64,000 bases of DNA from Mesorhizobium ciceri biovar biserrulae WSM1271 (GCF_000185905.1 NC_014923.1:6037501-6101500); one strand, 5' to 3'; shown: positions 47,330-56,758, numbered from the stretch's first letter. Made by a program: numbers and translations. The notes: generated by a model not told the origin, from the letters alone.

Positions 47330-47623
47330 ATGGAGATCGAATTTGCCGATGATGACCTCGACAAACTGGACCATGATCCGAGTTTCGATGCGGGCTTTGG
47401 CCCTGACATTGTGCGTGGATTCTGCAAAGCGCTATGGGCATTGCGCGCTGCCGTCGACCAGCGGGACCTCTATCGCGGCGGACTCCGATTCGAGAAGCTT
47501 CAGGGGAGAAGGGGCCACCAACATTCGGTGCGGCTGACCAAGCAGTGGCGGCTCATCATTGAGATCGTCACCGACAACGAAGGCACCCGACTGCGGGTAA
47601 TTGAAATAACGGATTATCACTGA
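47330..47623 (+). CDS. HigB/RelE-type toxin
   Basis: This 97-residue protein resembles HigB-like mRNA-cleaving toxins of the RelE superfamily: GFCKALWALRAAVDQRDLYR, then LRFEKLQGRRGHQHSVRLTK and WRLIIEIVTDNEG. Its stop overlaps the start of the antitoxin gene by one base, the toxin-first order usual for higBA. It is carried inside the transposon, where it may stabilise the element. Confidence 0.85.
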   Translation: MEIEFADDDLDKLDHDPSFDAGFGPDIVRGFCKALWALRAAVDQRDLYRGGLRFEKLQGRRGHQHSVRLTKQWRLIIEIVTDNEGTRLRVIEITDYH

Positions 47624-48756
47624 TGCCAAGGAATATGACCGATCGGACGCCAGCTTACACTTTCCCACCGGGCGAGTTCCTTAAGGACGCCTTGGATGAG
47701 TTGGGTTGGTCGCAGACAGAGTTTGCGGAGATCATCGGCCGCAAGGCCAATGTGGTGAATGAGATCATCATGGGTAAGCGCTCGATCACGCCAGACACGG
47801 CGCGAGAGATCGCTGCGGCGCTGGATACGACTCCGCAGTATTGGTTGAATTTGGAATCCGCTTATCAGCTGGCGAAAACGTCGCCGGCTGACGAGCGGAT
47901 CGCTCGCGAGGCGGAGATGCGGAAGCGCTTTCCCGTCCGAGATTTGGCGAAGCGTGGCTGGCTTCCGCAGCGGCCCGGCGAGAGTATGGAAGCATCGGTT
48001 TGCCGCTTCTTCGGAATCGCTTCGATTGGCGATCCTATCACCGGATCGTTCGCCGCATGGAGGAAGAACAACGAAGATGTTTCCACTATCCAACTGGCTT
48101 GGCTTATCCGCGTAAAGCGCCTTGCGGAAGCGATGGTCGTGCCGAAGTTCTCGGAAACGCTACTGCGCGACGCGCTTGTCCAGCTTGAAGCCTTGATGGT
48201 TGACCCGGAAGAGGTCCGCCATGTCCCGCGCATCTTGCATGACTGTGGTGTGCGGTTTTTGGTTGTCGAACCGCTTCCCGGCTCGCGTATTGATGGGGTG
48301 TGTTTCTGGCTGGACAAAAACAGGTCGCCGGTCATTGCCCTGTCGCTTAAGGGTGGCGACCAGATCGACCGCTTTTGGTTTAATCTGCGGCATGAGATCG
48401 AGCACATTCTCAGGCTTGAAGGTCGCGATAATCCGGTCATCGACAACTTCGAAGATGACGACCGACTTACAGACGAATCCGAACGTGCAGCCGATGCGGC
48501 GGCGGCGGATTTCTGTGTGCCGAGACTGAAGATGGAAAGCTTCATTCGTCGGCATGACCCGATCTATTCCAAACCAGGGTTGATCGGTTTTTCGAAACTA
48601 GTGAAGCGCCATCCCGGCATCGTGGCCGGGCAAATACAAAAGCACCTCAACAGATGGGACTTATTCAAGCAGTACCAAGCCAAGGTGCGGCATGTCCTCA
48701 TACGTACGGCGATGACCGATGGGTATGGGGTGACACCGCATCTGAAGGAGATTTGA
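47623..48756 (+). CDS. HigA-type antitoxin fused to an ImmA/IrrE-like metallopeptidase domain
   Basis: The N-terminal part (about residues 10-80: FPPGEFLKDALDELGWSQTE, FAEIIGRKANVVNEIIMGKR) is a HigA-type XRE helix-turn-helix. The C-terminal part has a zinc-peptidase motif HEIEH (H257-H261) in an ImmA/IrrE-like context (WFNLRHEIEHILRLEG, then ADAAAADFCVPR). At 377 residues it is far longer than plain HigA, about 100 residues. It probably represses its own operon and neutralises the toxin. The peptidase domain could cleave a regulator (inference). Confidence 0.87.
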   Translation: MPRNMTDRTPAYTFPPGEFLKDALDELGWSQTEFAEIIGRKANVVNEIIMGKRSITPDTAREIAAALDTTPQYWLNLESAYQLAKTSPADERIAREAEMRKRFPVRDLAKRGWLPQRPGESMEASVCRFFGIASIGDPITGSFAAWRKNNEDVSTIQLAWLIRVKRLAEAMVVPKFSETLLRDALVQLEALMVDPEEVRHVPRILHDCGVRFLVVEPLPGSRIDGVCFWLDKNRSPVIALSLKGGDQIDRFWFNLRHEIEHILRLEGRDNPVIDNFEDDDRLTDESERAADAAAADFCVPRLKMESFIRRHDPIYSKPGLIGFSKLVKRHPGIVAGQIQKHLNRWDLFKQYQAKVRHVLIRTAMTDGYGVTPHLKEI

Positions 48757-48759
48757 AGC

Positions 48760-49221
48760 ATGACTTACAGTAAGCAGATGCAGAAAATCGTTGCAGAGTA
48801 CCGCATGTCCGGCGAGCCGTGGCCGGCAGGCACCAGAACAATGGCCGCTTGGGCTATCCGAACCGGACGATGGGAATTGCCGGAGTCGGCAGCAATCTCC
48901 AAATGCGCCGAAGATTTGCAGTCGGCCATGCGCGAAGATTACATCACCGACAAGCGCGGAAGAAAGGTTCGCAAACTGCATCCCGCCACGACCAAGTCAG
49001 GCGGAATGCAGATGGTTCTGTGGGACGATATTCGAACCGCCCCACGACACCATATGCAGATGTCGTTCCAGCAGCGCCGTCGCGGGATCGTCGGTGACGT
49101 TCGGCAGTTGAAGATCGATGTCGATAGCTACAATGATGCGAGGTCGGACGAAGAGCCTATCCAGATGGATTTCGACTTCACGATGGACTTGGCGGAAATC
49201 GAGGCAGCAGAAGCTGCCTAG
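48760..49221 (+). CDS. hypothetical protein downstream of the HigBA-like pair
   Basis: This 153-residue protein is not recognised. It is mostly charged and lacks membrane segments. It starts three bases after the antitoxin stop, so it is probably the third gene of the toxin-antitoxin transcript. The acidic C-terminus (DEEPIQMDFDFTMDLAEIEA) could be an interaction surface. Confidence 0.7.
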   Translation: MTYSKQMQKIVAEYRMSGEPWPAGTRTMAAWAIRTGRWELPESAAISKCAEDLQSAMREDYITDKRGRKVRKLHPATTKSGGMQMVLWDDIRTAPRHHMQMSFQQRRRGIVGDVRQLKIDVDSYNDARSDEEPIQMDFDFTMDLAEIEAAEAA

Positions 49222-49460
49222 TCGTCGCGCTTTCTCCAACGGGCCGATGCAGCTAGCCTTGCTGCATCGGCCCTTTCTTCTGCCGACATGCGGTCAGCCC
49301 GTACGCGGCCACCGATCTTACCGCCACGTCGCCCTAGCTCCACAGCGGCCTTGTTCTTATGATCTTCTTTGGCCGGCGCTTCGCCAGTCGCGATGTCAAC
49401 AATCGACCTTGCCAACTGGTTAGGATCGCGCGGGCGCTTGGGCTTAGGTCCGGTTGGCAT
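49218..49460 (-). CDS. small basic protein of the transposon
   Basis: This 80-residue protein is Lys/Arg/Ala-rich with a glycine-rich turn (AAVELGRRGGKIGGRVRADR) and an alanine-rich helix (MSAEERADAARLAASARW), suggesting nucleic-acid binding. Its start overlaps the end of the next gene upstream on the minus strand, and its last bases overlap the 153-aa gene on the other strand. Confidence 0.6.
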   Translation of the reverse strand: MPTGPKPKRPRDPNQLARSIVDIATGEAPAKEDHKNKAAVELGRRGGKIGGRVRADRMSAEERADAARLAASARWRKRDD

Positions 49461-49629
49461 ACTGGTATCCTTCTAGCCTGCGCAAATCCGCCTCGATTTC
49501 CTTAAGAATTTTCTTTCGCTTGGCGATCTCCTTAGCGTCGGCAGGCTTTAGGTCCATGCCTTCCACCCGCTCGATGCTATGGCGGACCGTGTCGCGCAAC
49601 CAAGTCATTTCCTTAATGACGTCGAACAT
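49444..49629 (-). CDS. small helical protein of the transposon
   Basis: This 61-residue protein is predominantly charged helix (KPADAKEIAKRKKILKEIEA) and is not recognised. It overlaps the following small gene by 17 bases in another frame, so the two are probably co-translated. It lies about 90 bases inside the right terminal repeat. Confidence 0.5.
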   Translation of the reverse strand: MFDVIKEMTWLRDTVRHSIERVEGMDLKPADAKEIAKRKKILKEIEADLRRLEGYQYANRT

Positions 49630-49715
49630 GCCAGTTCCTCATGCTTCGCGTTGAGCATATATAGGAGTTCGGCCTATCGTGCGACAGTCGGTTGACGTCG
49701 ATTGACGGCATGGCA

Positions 49716-49737
49716 AATTTCAAACTGACCCACTACC
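49716..49737 (-). repeat. right terminal inverted repeat of the transposon
   Basis: Exact inverted copy of 45983-46004, followed by the target duplication ACGCGTTT. Confidence 0.93.
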
Positions 49738-49810
49738 ACGCGTTTGCGGTGGATCGCCACGCGCGACAAGGTGATCGAGGCCGCCATGGCGGTCGGCGCA
49801 CCACTTCGTC

Positions 49811-49930
49811 ATGAATCTAACCGGCGGGTATGAAGCCCGGACCGAACAGGAGCTGCAGATCATTGAGGAGAGTTTCCTTTCGGGCGAGACCGTGACGTCT
49901 GTCGCCAGACGACGGGGCGTGCGCCGGCGA
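49811..49930 (+). pseudogene. transposase OrfA-type fragment
   Basis: The short stretch TEQELQIIEESFLSGETVTS followed by VARRRGV resembles the helix-turn-helix start of an OrfA of IS66- or IS3-type elements. The sequence loses resemblance afterwards. It is a fragment only, and the family assignment is tentative. Confidence 0.5.
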
Positions 49931-50337
49931 GCCTCGGCGTGGCGCGCCGAAGCGGTGCCGTACGCCGTTCGGCGGCCTTGTTTGTTGAGAATGCCGGCGA
50001 TGACGGCGTCGGGGTATGCGGCGCCAGCCCCCGCAGCAGCACCAGCGTATGCTCGTCCGTACGACGAGGAGCGGGCCAGCGGGCCGACGCACATATCTAT
50101 CTTGAACGCTCCGGCTGGCCCCCGGTCTGGACAGATTCCCGAAAATTGGCGCGATCGAAGCTTTTGAGCGGTGTTCGCTATAACCTTCACATCAATCACC
50201 GCGCCAATCCGTCAGGCGCGAGGCTCGCGCGGGCAAGTGGATGTTGAATTTAGTTAATCCTCCGGGGAATCAGCAAAAGCGCCGGCAGCAACAGCAGCAA
50301 AAGTGAGCCAGAGCCACATCTCGGTGGAAACCGCCGG

Positions 50338-51051
50338 TCAGCTCTCGTCGAAATTCGACAGCAATGTCTTCAACCAGCTCTCTTTCGTATCCCCGGCACG
50401 AAGATTACCCTCCAGCACAAGCTCGGGGACGTTTTCAATTATCGCACTGAATTGCCGACCAATATTTGCGATCACCCCATTTTTGTCTTGCTTGTCAAGA
50501 AGCTCTACAAGCTGTCTCATATCACTTATAATACATGATAGACGCTCCGGCCGTTGCAAATCCAAAAGACGTACATATCTCGTTCGGATGTTGAACTCAT
50601 GAACGAGATCCAGCATTTTTCCATTGTTTCCACCCTCTGCGATCTTCTCATAAAATACCTCGAGGAACTCCCCAAACAAAATACAGTCGTTAGAGCTGGG
50701 GATCGTAGGAAGCGTTGACCACAGCTTGGAATGCTCATCTGGGCCTTGCCTGAAAACACCCTGAAGTATTGCGTTGGCAACACCATACTCATCTGATAAT
50801 TGCTTTGTATCCAGCTTTCTTGTGTAGTAGCCATTGCGAGGAGATCCGACGATGTACTTTTCGGTTTCGATCTGAATCAATGCCTCGCGTAACGGGGTAA
50901 CGCTCGTTTTCAGAGTAACGCTGATTAGACGGGGGTCGAGTCGCGTATCGGGGGGTACCTTAAAATCGACGATAAGCTTCTTCAATGCTTTATAGAGTCG
51001 ATTGGCCTTGGACCGATCCCACCCTGGTGTATCTTCGTGCTGCCTATACAT
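50338..51051 (-). CDS. GntR-family transcriptional regulator
   Basis: This 237-residue protein has an N-terminal winged helix (VPPDTRLDPRLISVTLKTSV, then TPLREALIQIETEKYI, GSPRNGYYTR) and a helical C-terminal domain like that of FadR/FCD-type GntR regulators. ATG 51051 follows AGGAGAAGG. The gene is noticeably more AT-rich than its neighbours, suggesting separate transfer. No target gene adjoins it, and the ligand is unknown. Confidence 0.8.
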   Translation of the reverse strand: MYRQHEDTPGWDRSKANRLYKALKKLIVDFKVPPDTRLDPRLISVTLKTSVTPLREALIQIETEKYIVGSPRNGYYTRKLDTKQLSDEYGVANAILQGVFRQGPDEHSKLWSTLPTIPSSNDCILFGEFLEVFYEKIAEGGNNGKMLDLVHEFNIRTRYVRLLDLQRPERLSCIISDMRQLVELLDKQDKNGVIANIGRQFSAIIENVPELVLEGNLRAGDTKESWLKTLLSNFDES

Positions 51052-51315
51052 GCCTTCTCCTGGGAGAATGGTTTCTGCTATTCAAAGAAGCTTGGGCTGC
51101 AGCCCCACTCCTGGTGTCCCTCGCCCGCCCGATCTGCCCTTACAACCCGGGGGAGCCGGTTAGATGGGGCTGATCCTCGTGCGCGCAAGTGACATTTTTG
51201 CCCCCCGGGGGCATTTGAACCTCGCCGCCACATCAAACGGTGAGCCAAAGCGGCCGCTTTAAAGCTGGCCTCACCGACTTCGCCATGCCATCGGTATCGT
51301 TCTTGTTTCGTTAAG

Positions 51316-51720
51316 TTTCGCTGAAGGCGCACCAGAACCTGGTCGTCACCGGCCAGACCGGGATCGAAAGTCATGGCTGGCCTGTGCCTTCGACCGTCAG
51401 GCGGCACGGCTCGATCATTCCGTGCTCTACCTGCGCGTTTTACGGCTCTCCGAGGGCCTGGCGTTCGCCCGCATTGATGGCCGCTGCCGCCGCCTCATCT
51501 ACAAGCTCACGCGCGTGCGGCTCCTCATCCTCGACGACTTCGGAACGCACTCCCTCTTGGGGAGCAGCACTTCCATCTGTTCGAACTCCTCGAGAAACGC
51601 TATCGGCGCAAACCACCCTGATCACCGCCTGTGGCCAGATGGCATCATCGCCGAGCTAAATATCAGGGGCCGCGGCCATTCTCGACAGGCTCGCTCAGAA
51701 CGCCCACCGCAGCGCTCCAG
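51316..51720 (+). pseudogene. IS21-family IstB ATPase remnant
   Basis: Broken frames encode pieces of IstB: NLVVTGQTGI (Walker A region, damaged), VLYLRVLRLSEGLAFARIDG, LTRVRLLILDDFGTHSL (Walker B) and, after shifts, FELLEKRYRR and AILDRLAQNAHR-like residues. No IstA partner is seen. It is inactive. Confidence 0.78.
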
Positions 51721-52249
51721 TGCGAAAGCAAAGCCGCTACGTCTCCTAGTGCGCGTCGCAGCCTCACTTTGCCAGAGCGCCGCCTCTATTCACTTCCCAT
51801 GTATCTTAGTGAACAAATGTCCGCCTACTAAGCATCACGTCGTTCGCTGCCTGCAGTGCCTGCCCGTCACCTTCCGCCCTTCATTGTGGAGAATCTGATC
51901 CAAATGGCCAGCCGAGGTGTTCATGGGGCGCGCGATTGCGGGTAATCCTCTGCGCTCCACTCGTGATTATTGCACGTCCGATAGCCAAGGCAATTCTGGG
52001 CAACGCTGACATTTCCGCAAACACGCGCCGCACGATTTCCTCGGCGATCCGCTCCGGGGATCGACGTGGGCTCGTCTTCGGCCGGTACGAACGATGCCAT
52101 GCCGGCGAGGCATTCGCGCAGCATGCGCCACGACCTTCGCCGCAGCGGGAACTGGCTTCATGTACATGCGCGAATTAGCCCTAAAGAAGATTGAGCGCGC
52201 GATCAAAATCATCGTTGCCACCAGACGCGGGCACCAAGCGCTAGATTCC
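51721..52249. other. region between IS remnants, no gene seen
   Basis: About 530 bases of open but unrecognised frames on both strands, probably decayed sequence. Confidence 0.4.
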
Positions 52250-53365
52250 TTCCACCGTCATGAGTGCTGACAACGGCCTTTGGCGTAGAAATTGGCCCGC
52301 CACTCGATCGGCGATCGAGGCACTTGGACTGCGGATATCAGGTGCAAGAGGCGGACTTGACGCTCTGACGGGCCGCATTTTTGCCTGGACGCGCCGGCGC
52401 GTCTGGAACGACCCGATCGCGAACGACGTGTGGCAGCGCTTCGATCGGGTCGACCTTGCGCCGGCCGATGCGGTCTGATCCTGTAAGCTCAGGCGCCCTC
52501 GACCAACGCGCGCCGGGCATGGTGTTGCCGGTCGTTGTGATGCGGCCCGCGCCAGACGGTCTCGCCACTCGATTGCTCGCCAGGGACCAGGCCGAAGTAG
52601 GCCATGAGCCGGCGTGGATTGAAGAAGCGGGTGAAGTCGCCGACTTCCGCGACCAGCACCACGGCAATGGCTGACGCGATACCGCGTATTGCCTACAGGC
52701 ATCACCCACCGGGCGCCGGTTCGTTCCGGGATCGGGCTGAGTATCTGTTCCTGGACCTGCTGCAGGCGCCGTTCCGCATCCATGACGGCATCGACGTAGT
52801 CCTGAATCCGACCTGCTGAGCGGGATGTTCGAAGGCCAATGTCAAAGCCATCGGCAGTAAGCCATTCGCCAGGCCGCCCCACGCTCTTGCTTATGCCCGT
52901 GACGCAGCAGAAATCGCGAAGACGTTCATGCGCTCGCGTCAATATCTGTCGCACGACGGGGCTACACAGGCGATCAGGTCGCGCATGGCTCTTCGTGATC
53001 GTTATGGGCACCCAGACGGGGGGGTCAACTCTCCGGCCCGATTGCGGCGGGCGAGCATGGTGGCATCGCGACGGTTTATCTTCACCCGATCGGCCGGCCG
53101 CCTCGGAATCAGCGATGACGCCACCACGTCGCAGCGATGACTCAGGCTTGTGAGTTGGCGATAACGGCCATAACCGCACGCGCCGGTCTCATAGCCAAAC
53201 GCCAGCGGCTTGCCGGAATACCCAGACGGTTGCAGAGCTTTTTGATGCATCAGTGTCATTGGGAATCTCGCCGAATATTCCAGCGATCCGCCGCGTCAGC
53301 TCGCTGCCACCGCGATCGAAATCCGCTCCTTGTGAATATCCACATAGGGCCCGCCTCTTGTGCAT
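52250..53365 (-). pseudogene. IS110-family transposase remnant
   Basis: Read on the minus strand, pieces follow the order of an IS110/IS116/IS902 transposase across several frames. They are YVDIHKERISIAVA, FGYETGACGYGRYRQLTSL, VASSLIPRRPADRVKINRRD, then VAEVGDFTRFFNPRRLMAYF, GLVPGEQSSGETVWRG and finally IADRVAGQF. At least three frameshifts and one internal stop are present. No clear terminal repeats were found, as expected for this family. Confidence 0.82.
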
Positions 53366-53479
53366 GAGGCACTGCGCCGGCCAGCTGGCTTAACCCTCGG
53401 CCGTTGCTTATCGGATGACGCCCCCCCTCAGGCCCAGCAGTCATAAGGAGTACGTGGAGTCGCCGCGGCTCCCGACACC

Positions 53480-53640
53480 GTCACATCAATCCAGAAATTG
53501 AACAATAAGTTGGACTATATTATTAAATATATGTTAGTATACCTCTTCACCTGTGGGCGACATGCCCGATTGCATCATGTTCCCGCAAAATACTGGGATA
53601 TATTCGGAAATATACTTATATTCTCTTGCCTTCTAACTGG
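53480..53640. other. AT-rich stretch upstream of the Spy-like gene
   Basis: This stretch is strikingly AT-rich compared with its surroundings (for example TATATTATTAAATATATG near 53516). It has no gene and probably holds the promoter of the following gene. Confidence 0.5.
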
Positions 53641-53717
53641 CACAAACCTATCTGGTGCAAATGCCGGTTCTACTGATCCAGGCATTCCACTCGACCAACA
53701 TTCAAAGGAATATGTTT

Positions 53718-54290
53718 ATGGCCGAACCTGAACCCTCTGCGTGGCAGAAACTTCGTCACCATTTCTCCCGCGCTCCGAAGTCGAAGAACTGGGGCAAGCG
53801 CATCGCAATCGGCGGCATTGCGGTCGTCACGCTTGCCAGCGTCGGCGTCTCTGGCGCGCTCAGCCAGGGTTACGGACGCGTGCAGCGCTTCGACGTCGGC
53901 GGCGGCCACGCCGGACCCGACATGCACATGCAGACCAGCCTCCGCCATGGGACGGGCTACTGCGCGCATGACTTAGAGTCCAAGCTCGCTGATCTTGACA
54001 TCACGCCCGAGCAGGAAGAAGAGTTGGCGGCGATCACCGACGAGGTCCATAACCATATGCGCCTCATCGAGCAGGGCTTAATCCAGGCGCACAATGATCT
54101 CGCCGAGCTGCTCAACGCGCCAACCCTCGACCCCGACGCAGTGGAGGAGGTGCGCGCCGAGATTGTCGAGTGGGCCGGCGAGGCTTTGCGCGCGCTGACG
54201 ACCGATCTGCTGGATGCCACCGAGGTGTTGACGGCCGAGCAGCTTGAGCAGTTGCTCGACGATTTCGAGGATCTCGAAGATCGCGGATAA
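53718..54290 (+). CDS. Spy/CpxP-like periplasmic protein
   Basis: This 190-residue protein has one hydrophobic segment (IAIGGIAVVTLASVGVSGAL, about residues 30-50) that could be an uncleaved anchor or signal. A helical C-terminal domain has the pattern of Spy/CpxP proteins (DITPEQEEELAAITDEVHNH, VLTAEQLEQLLDDFEDLED), with two TPEQ/TAEQ-like repeats. Such proteins act as periplasmic chaperones or metal-stress sensors. ATG 53718 is chosen because AAAGGA lies eight bases before it; ATG 53712 is too close. A response regulator gene follows 43 bases later, as in Cpx-like systems, but is broken. Confidence 0.75.
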   Translation: MAEPEPSAWQKLRHHFSRAPKSKNWGKRIAIGGIAVVTLASVGVSGALSQGYGRVQRFDVGGGHAGPDMHMQTSLRHGTGYCAHDLESKLADLDITPEQEEELAAITDEVHNHMRLIEQGLIQAHNDLAELLNAPTLDPDAVEEVRAEIVEWAGEALRALTTDLLDATEVLTAEQLEQLLDDFEDLEDRG

Positions 54291-54333
54291 GCTCTATACG
54301 AGCACAGGTTCGAATCGGAGCTGACAAACGAGC

Positions 54334-54605
54334 ATGGCGGACCAGGTCCTCATCGTCGATGAGGACAGGCGCCTGTCCGCCATGCTCGCGGAATATCTGA
54401 CGGGTTACGGGTTTCGTGTACTAACGGCGGACACGGCGGGGTGGGCATTGCCGACATCGCGCGGCAGTACGCCCCAAGCCGTAATTCTCGATGTCAGGCT
54501 GCCTGACATGGACGGCTTAGAGGCGCTCAAGCGCAGCCGCGCGAACTCCGACGTGCCGGTTCTGATGCTGACGGCGCGGGCCGACGAAACCGACCGCATC
54601 GGGGC
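54334..54605 (+). pseudogene. OmpR/CpxR-type response regulator, truncated
   Basis: The frame encodes a good receiver domain up to about residue 90: VLIVDEDRRLSAMLAEYLTG, the phosphoacceptor D53 in VILDVRLPDMDG, and VPVLMLTARADETDRI. It then changes to unrelated sequence (GNRPGRYW...), losing the rest of the receiver and the whole DNA-binding domain. No sensor kinase is present. It probably once formed a system with the upstream Spy-like gene. Confidence 0.8.
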
Positions 54606-54844
54606 TGGAAACAGGCCCGGGCGATATTGGAGGCGCAGGCCAAGTAGACCTGTGGAAGGTTGTAACTCTCATCTGCATCCTGAAACGCCCACCTCAGAAG
54701 GGAAAGCTGATCCGAACCCTCATGCGGCGGGGCGATCAGGATGAGATTCGACCTGTCTCCCAAATAGTCTCGCCATAGAGCGCTCAAGCTCAACCTGCAA
54801 CGCGAATAGTTTTCGACAGAATCGGAAAATAAGGCAAACATGTG

Positions 54845-55310
54845 ATGCAACGACTGTTACTGACATCTGTGGCGCTTTGTGGCCTGACGGCGGGCGCTAC
54901 CGCCACAGTGCCGGTGAACGCCGAGTCCGCGTCTATAGCCTGGGCAGGTCTATAGCCTGGGCAGCGGCCCCTCCAGTTTTTTCCTTCGAAGGTGGCCAGC
55001 GCTATTTCTACAGTACCGGCAAAACATCGAAGGACCTTTACAATCATGAAGGCACGTCACTGCTCTCGCGGCTTACCTATGACGATTTAGACGCGTATTC
55101 AATTGAAGTCTTCTTCAACGCGATCCACAATCCGACTGGCATTTTCGTCAAGGGCCTCGTCGGTGCGGGCTGGATTACCTAGGTTCTCTCGTCGACGAGG
55201 ACTTCAAAAACGGCTTCTCATAATGCGGATAGAGTTGCGTGTACCGCGCCAATGCAAACAAGGCGGTTCAAAACATCCGAAAGTCGGCTTCTGTTACTAC
55301 ATTGTCAGCT
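54845..55310 (+). pseudogene. outer-membrane beta-barrel protein gene, broken
   Basis: From ATG 54845 a typical signal peptide is encoded (MQRLLLTSVALCGLTAGATA). A 17-base tandem duplication at 54931-54964 then introduces a stop and shifts the frame. Removing one copy restores a continuous frame into barrel-like sequence (FEGGQRYFYSTGKTSKDL, SRLTYDDLDAYSIEVFF, NPTGIFVKGLVGAGWIT). A second lesion near 55182 gives a TAG; the shifted frame continues GSLVDEDF. The product would have been a small outer-membrane barrel. Confidence 0.78.
54931..54964 (+). repeat. 17-base perfect tandem duplication
   Basis: GTCTATAGCCTGGGCAG occurs twice in a row (54931-54947 and 54948-54964) inside the outer-membrane protein gene, shifting its frame. 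Confidence 0.95.
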
Positions 55311-55915
55311 ATTAGACATCGCCGAAGACGCCGGCCGACAATCCCAGCGAAGAGAGGGGCCGAGTCGTTCTCGGCATCAACCTGGCCCGTGAACAGGTAC
55401 CAGCCCACACATCGTAACCAAGGTGACGGCGGCTACACGGAACGTTGGCAGCCTGACGTATCGCGCGGACTAGCACGCCGGCACGAACAAGGGTCTGGCC
55501 CGGATACGCCGCCCCATAAACGTTGATCTCATCAATGCGCTACGGAGCTCAGCATTCCTCGGAGAGCCGGTCGAGGGCGGGGAGTTCCCGCGAAAGACGA
55601 CCGACATAATCGCGCAATTCCTCCTTCGGCACTTCTGAGCTCAGGTTTTCATGCATGGCCACAAGACCGCACATGCTCGACAGCGCATTGCTGAATGTCG
55701 TTGGAGCGATCGGATACCGAGCAGGGGCGTGCCGGCTTGTGCCATTTCTCCGAGCCGGTGCCCCCGGCATGAACAGCCTCGGTAGATGAACAACAGATCA
55801 GCTCCCGACAGTCTGGTCCGACGAACTATTCGACGCAAATCAGCAGCACTTCCGTACCGCTGGTCGCTAATGTCAGGCTTGCCCTTGGCAAGTTGTGGCG
55901 GGCGGAGGAGCTATC
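55311..55915. other. intergenic stretch, no gene seen
   Basis: About 600 bases with unremarkable frames on both strands. A GGAGGAG motif at its end precedes a short frame at 55916. Confidence 0.4.
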
Positions 55916-56260
55916 ATGAAGACTGGTGAGACTCATAGCAAAGCAGCGTACGCCAAATCCCGGAACCAGTCGGTGTTTTCAGATGAAGACGCCTTGCTCT
56001 CTAGAAAAGGTAGAAGCCAGATTGAAGTCGAAAATGCTTCTGCAAGCGCGTGCGGCAGATAACGATCCACGCGCGACCTTTTGCGACCGGTGGATCAATG
56101 ATCGAGGCCTGCTTCTTGACGATGATGCCATTGATATCGCCAAGGCAGCGTACCTAGCTTTTTTTCAGCAAGAACAACTCGTATCCGCCGATTATGAGGT
56201 TCGAGCACGAGCTGGTGACCATGGCACTCGAGTTGTTTCACGCGAGGCCAGAAGCCGTTA
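55916..56260 (+). other. possible broken small gene
   Basis: ATG 55916 follows a strong GGAGGAG but gives only about 48 residues (MKTGETHSKAAYAKSRNQSV...). An overlapping frame then encodes a more protein-like segment (NDPRATFCDRWINDRGLLLD, DDAIDIAKAAYLAFF) up to 56260. A single frameshift near 56000 could join them. The family is unknown. Confidence 0.35.
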
Positions 56261-56758
56261 GAAGCTTTATTGCATCGGGTTGGAGGGCGTCGAGCATGGC
56301 GGCGGCGGGCTTGCCTTCATGTGCCTGTCCGGCCGTCGGGACAAGGTCGATCGCCCGGCCTTCGGCATCGACGAGCGCGGGGATCTTGGTCGTGAGCCCG
56401 CCGCGGGAACGTCCCATGCAGCCATCGTCAGCGCCCCCCTTTTTTGCCGTGGCAGCGTGCAGGTGAACGCGGACACAGGAGCTGTCGATCATGATGATCT
56501 CGCCGTCAGATGCCTTGGAAACCGCCGCCAGAAGCCGATCCCAGGCCCCGGTTTTGCGCCATCGCACGAACCGGTTGTAGAAGGTGGTGTAGGGGTCATA
56601 GCGTTCCGGCACATCGGCCTAGGGTGAGCCGGTGCGGAAGCGCCACAGGATGCCGTTGAGCACCTTGCGGTGGTCAACGCGTGCCACAGCGCGGACCTTG
56701 GCGGGGAGATGAGGCGCGATGATGCCCCATTCAAAATCGCTCAATTCATACCGACGCA
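56240..56758 (-). pseudogene. IS5-family transposase, 5' part with nonsense codon
   Basis: From ATG 56758 (MRRYELSDFEWGIIAPHLP) the frame continues through RTGSP to a TAG (complement of 56619-56621), where relatives have tryptophan. It then runs on in the same frame (ADVPERYDPYTTFYNRFVRW, then IMIDSSCVRVHLHAA and GGLTTKIPALVDAEGR) before ending near 56240 without the C-terminal third. It is a truncated, inactive IS5-family gene. Confidence 0.85.

Larger units (their letters stand above)
45983..49737. mobile_element. 3,755-bp passenger-carrying transposon with IS1-like transposase
   Basis: The element is bounded by perfect 22-base inverted repeats, left 45983-46004 (starts GGTAGTGGGTCAG) and right 49716-49737 (ends CTGACCCACTACC). 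It is flanked by an 8-base target duplication with one mismatch (ACGCGTTG left, ACGCGTTT right). It carries one IS1-type DDE transposase and at least six passenger genes, including a HigBA-like pair. The ends begin GGT as IS1 ends do. Closely matching ends, near-perfect target duplication and undamaged genes point to recent insertion. Confidence 0.88.

Noticed and set aside
54527..54850. Minus-strand frame with protein-like sequence (NLILIAPPHEGSDQLSLLRW)
   Set aside because: Part of it runs antisense through the truncated response regulator, no family is recognised, and the start lacks a ribosome binding site.
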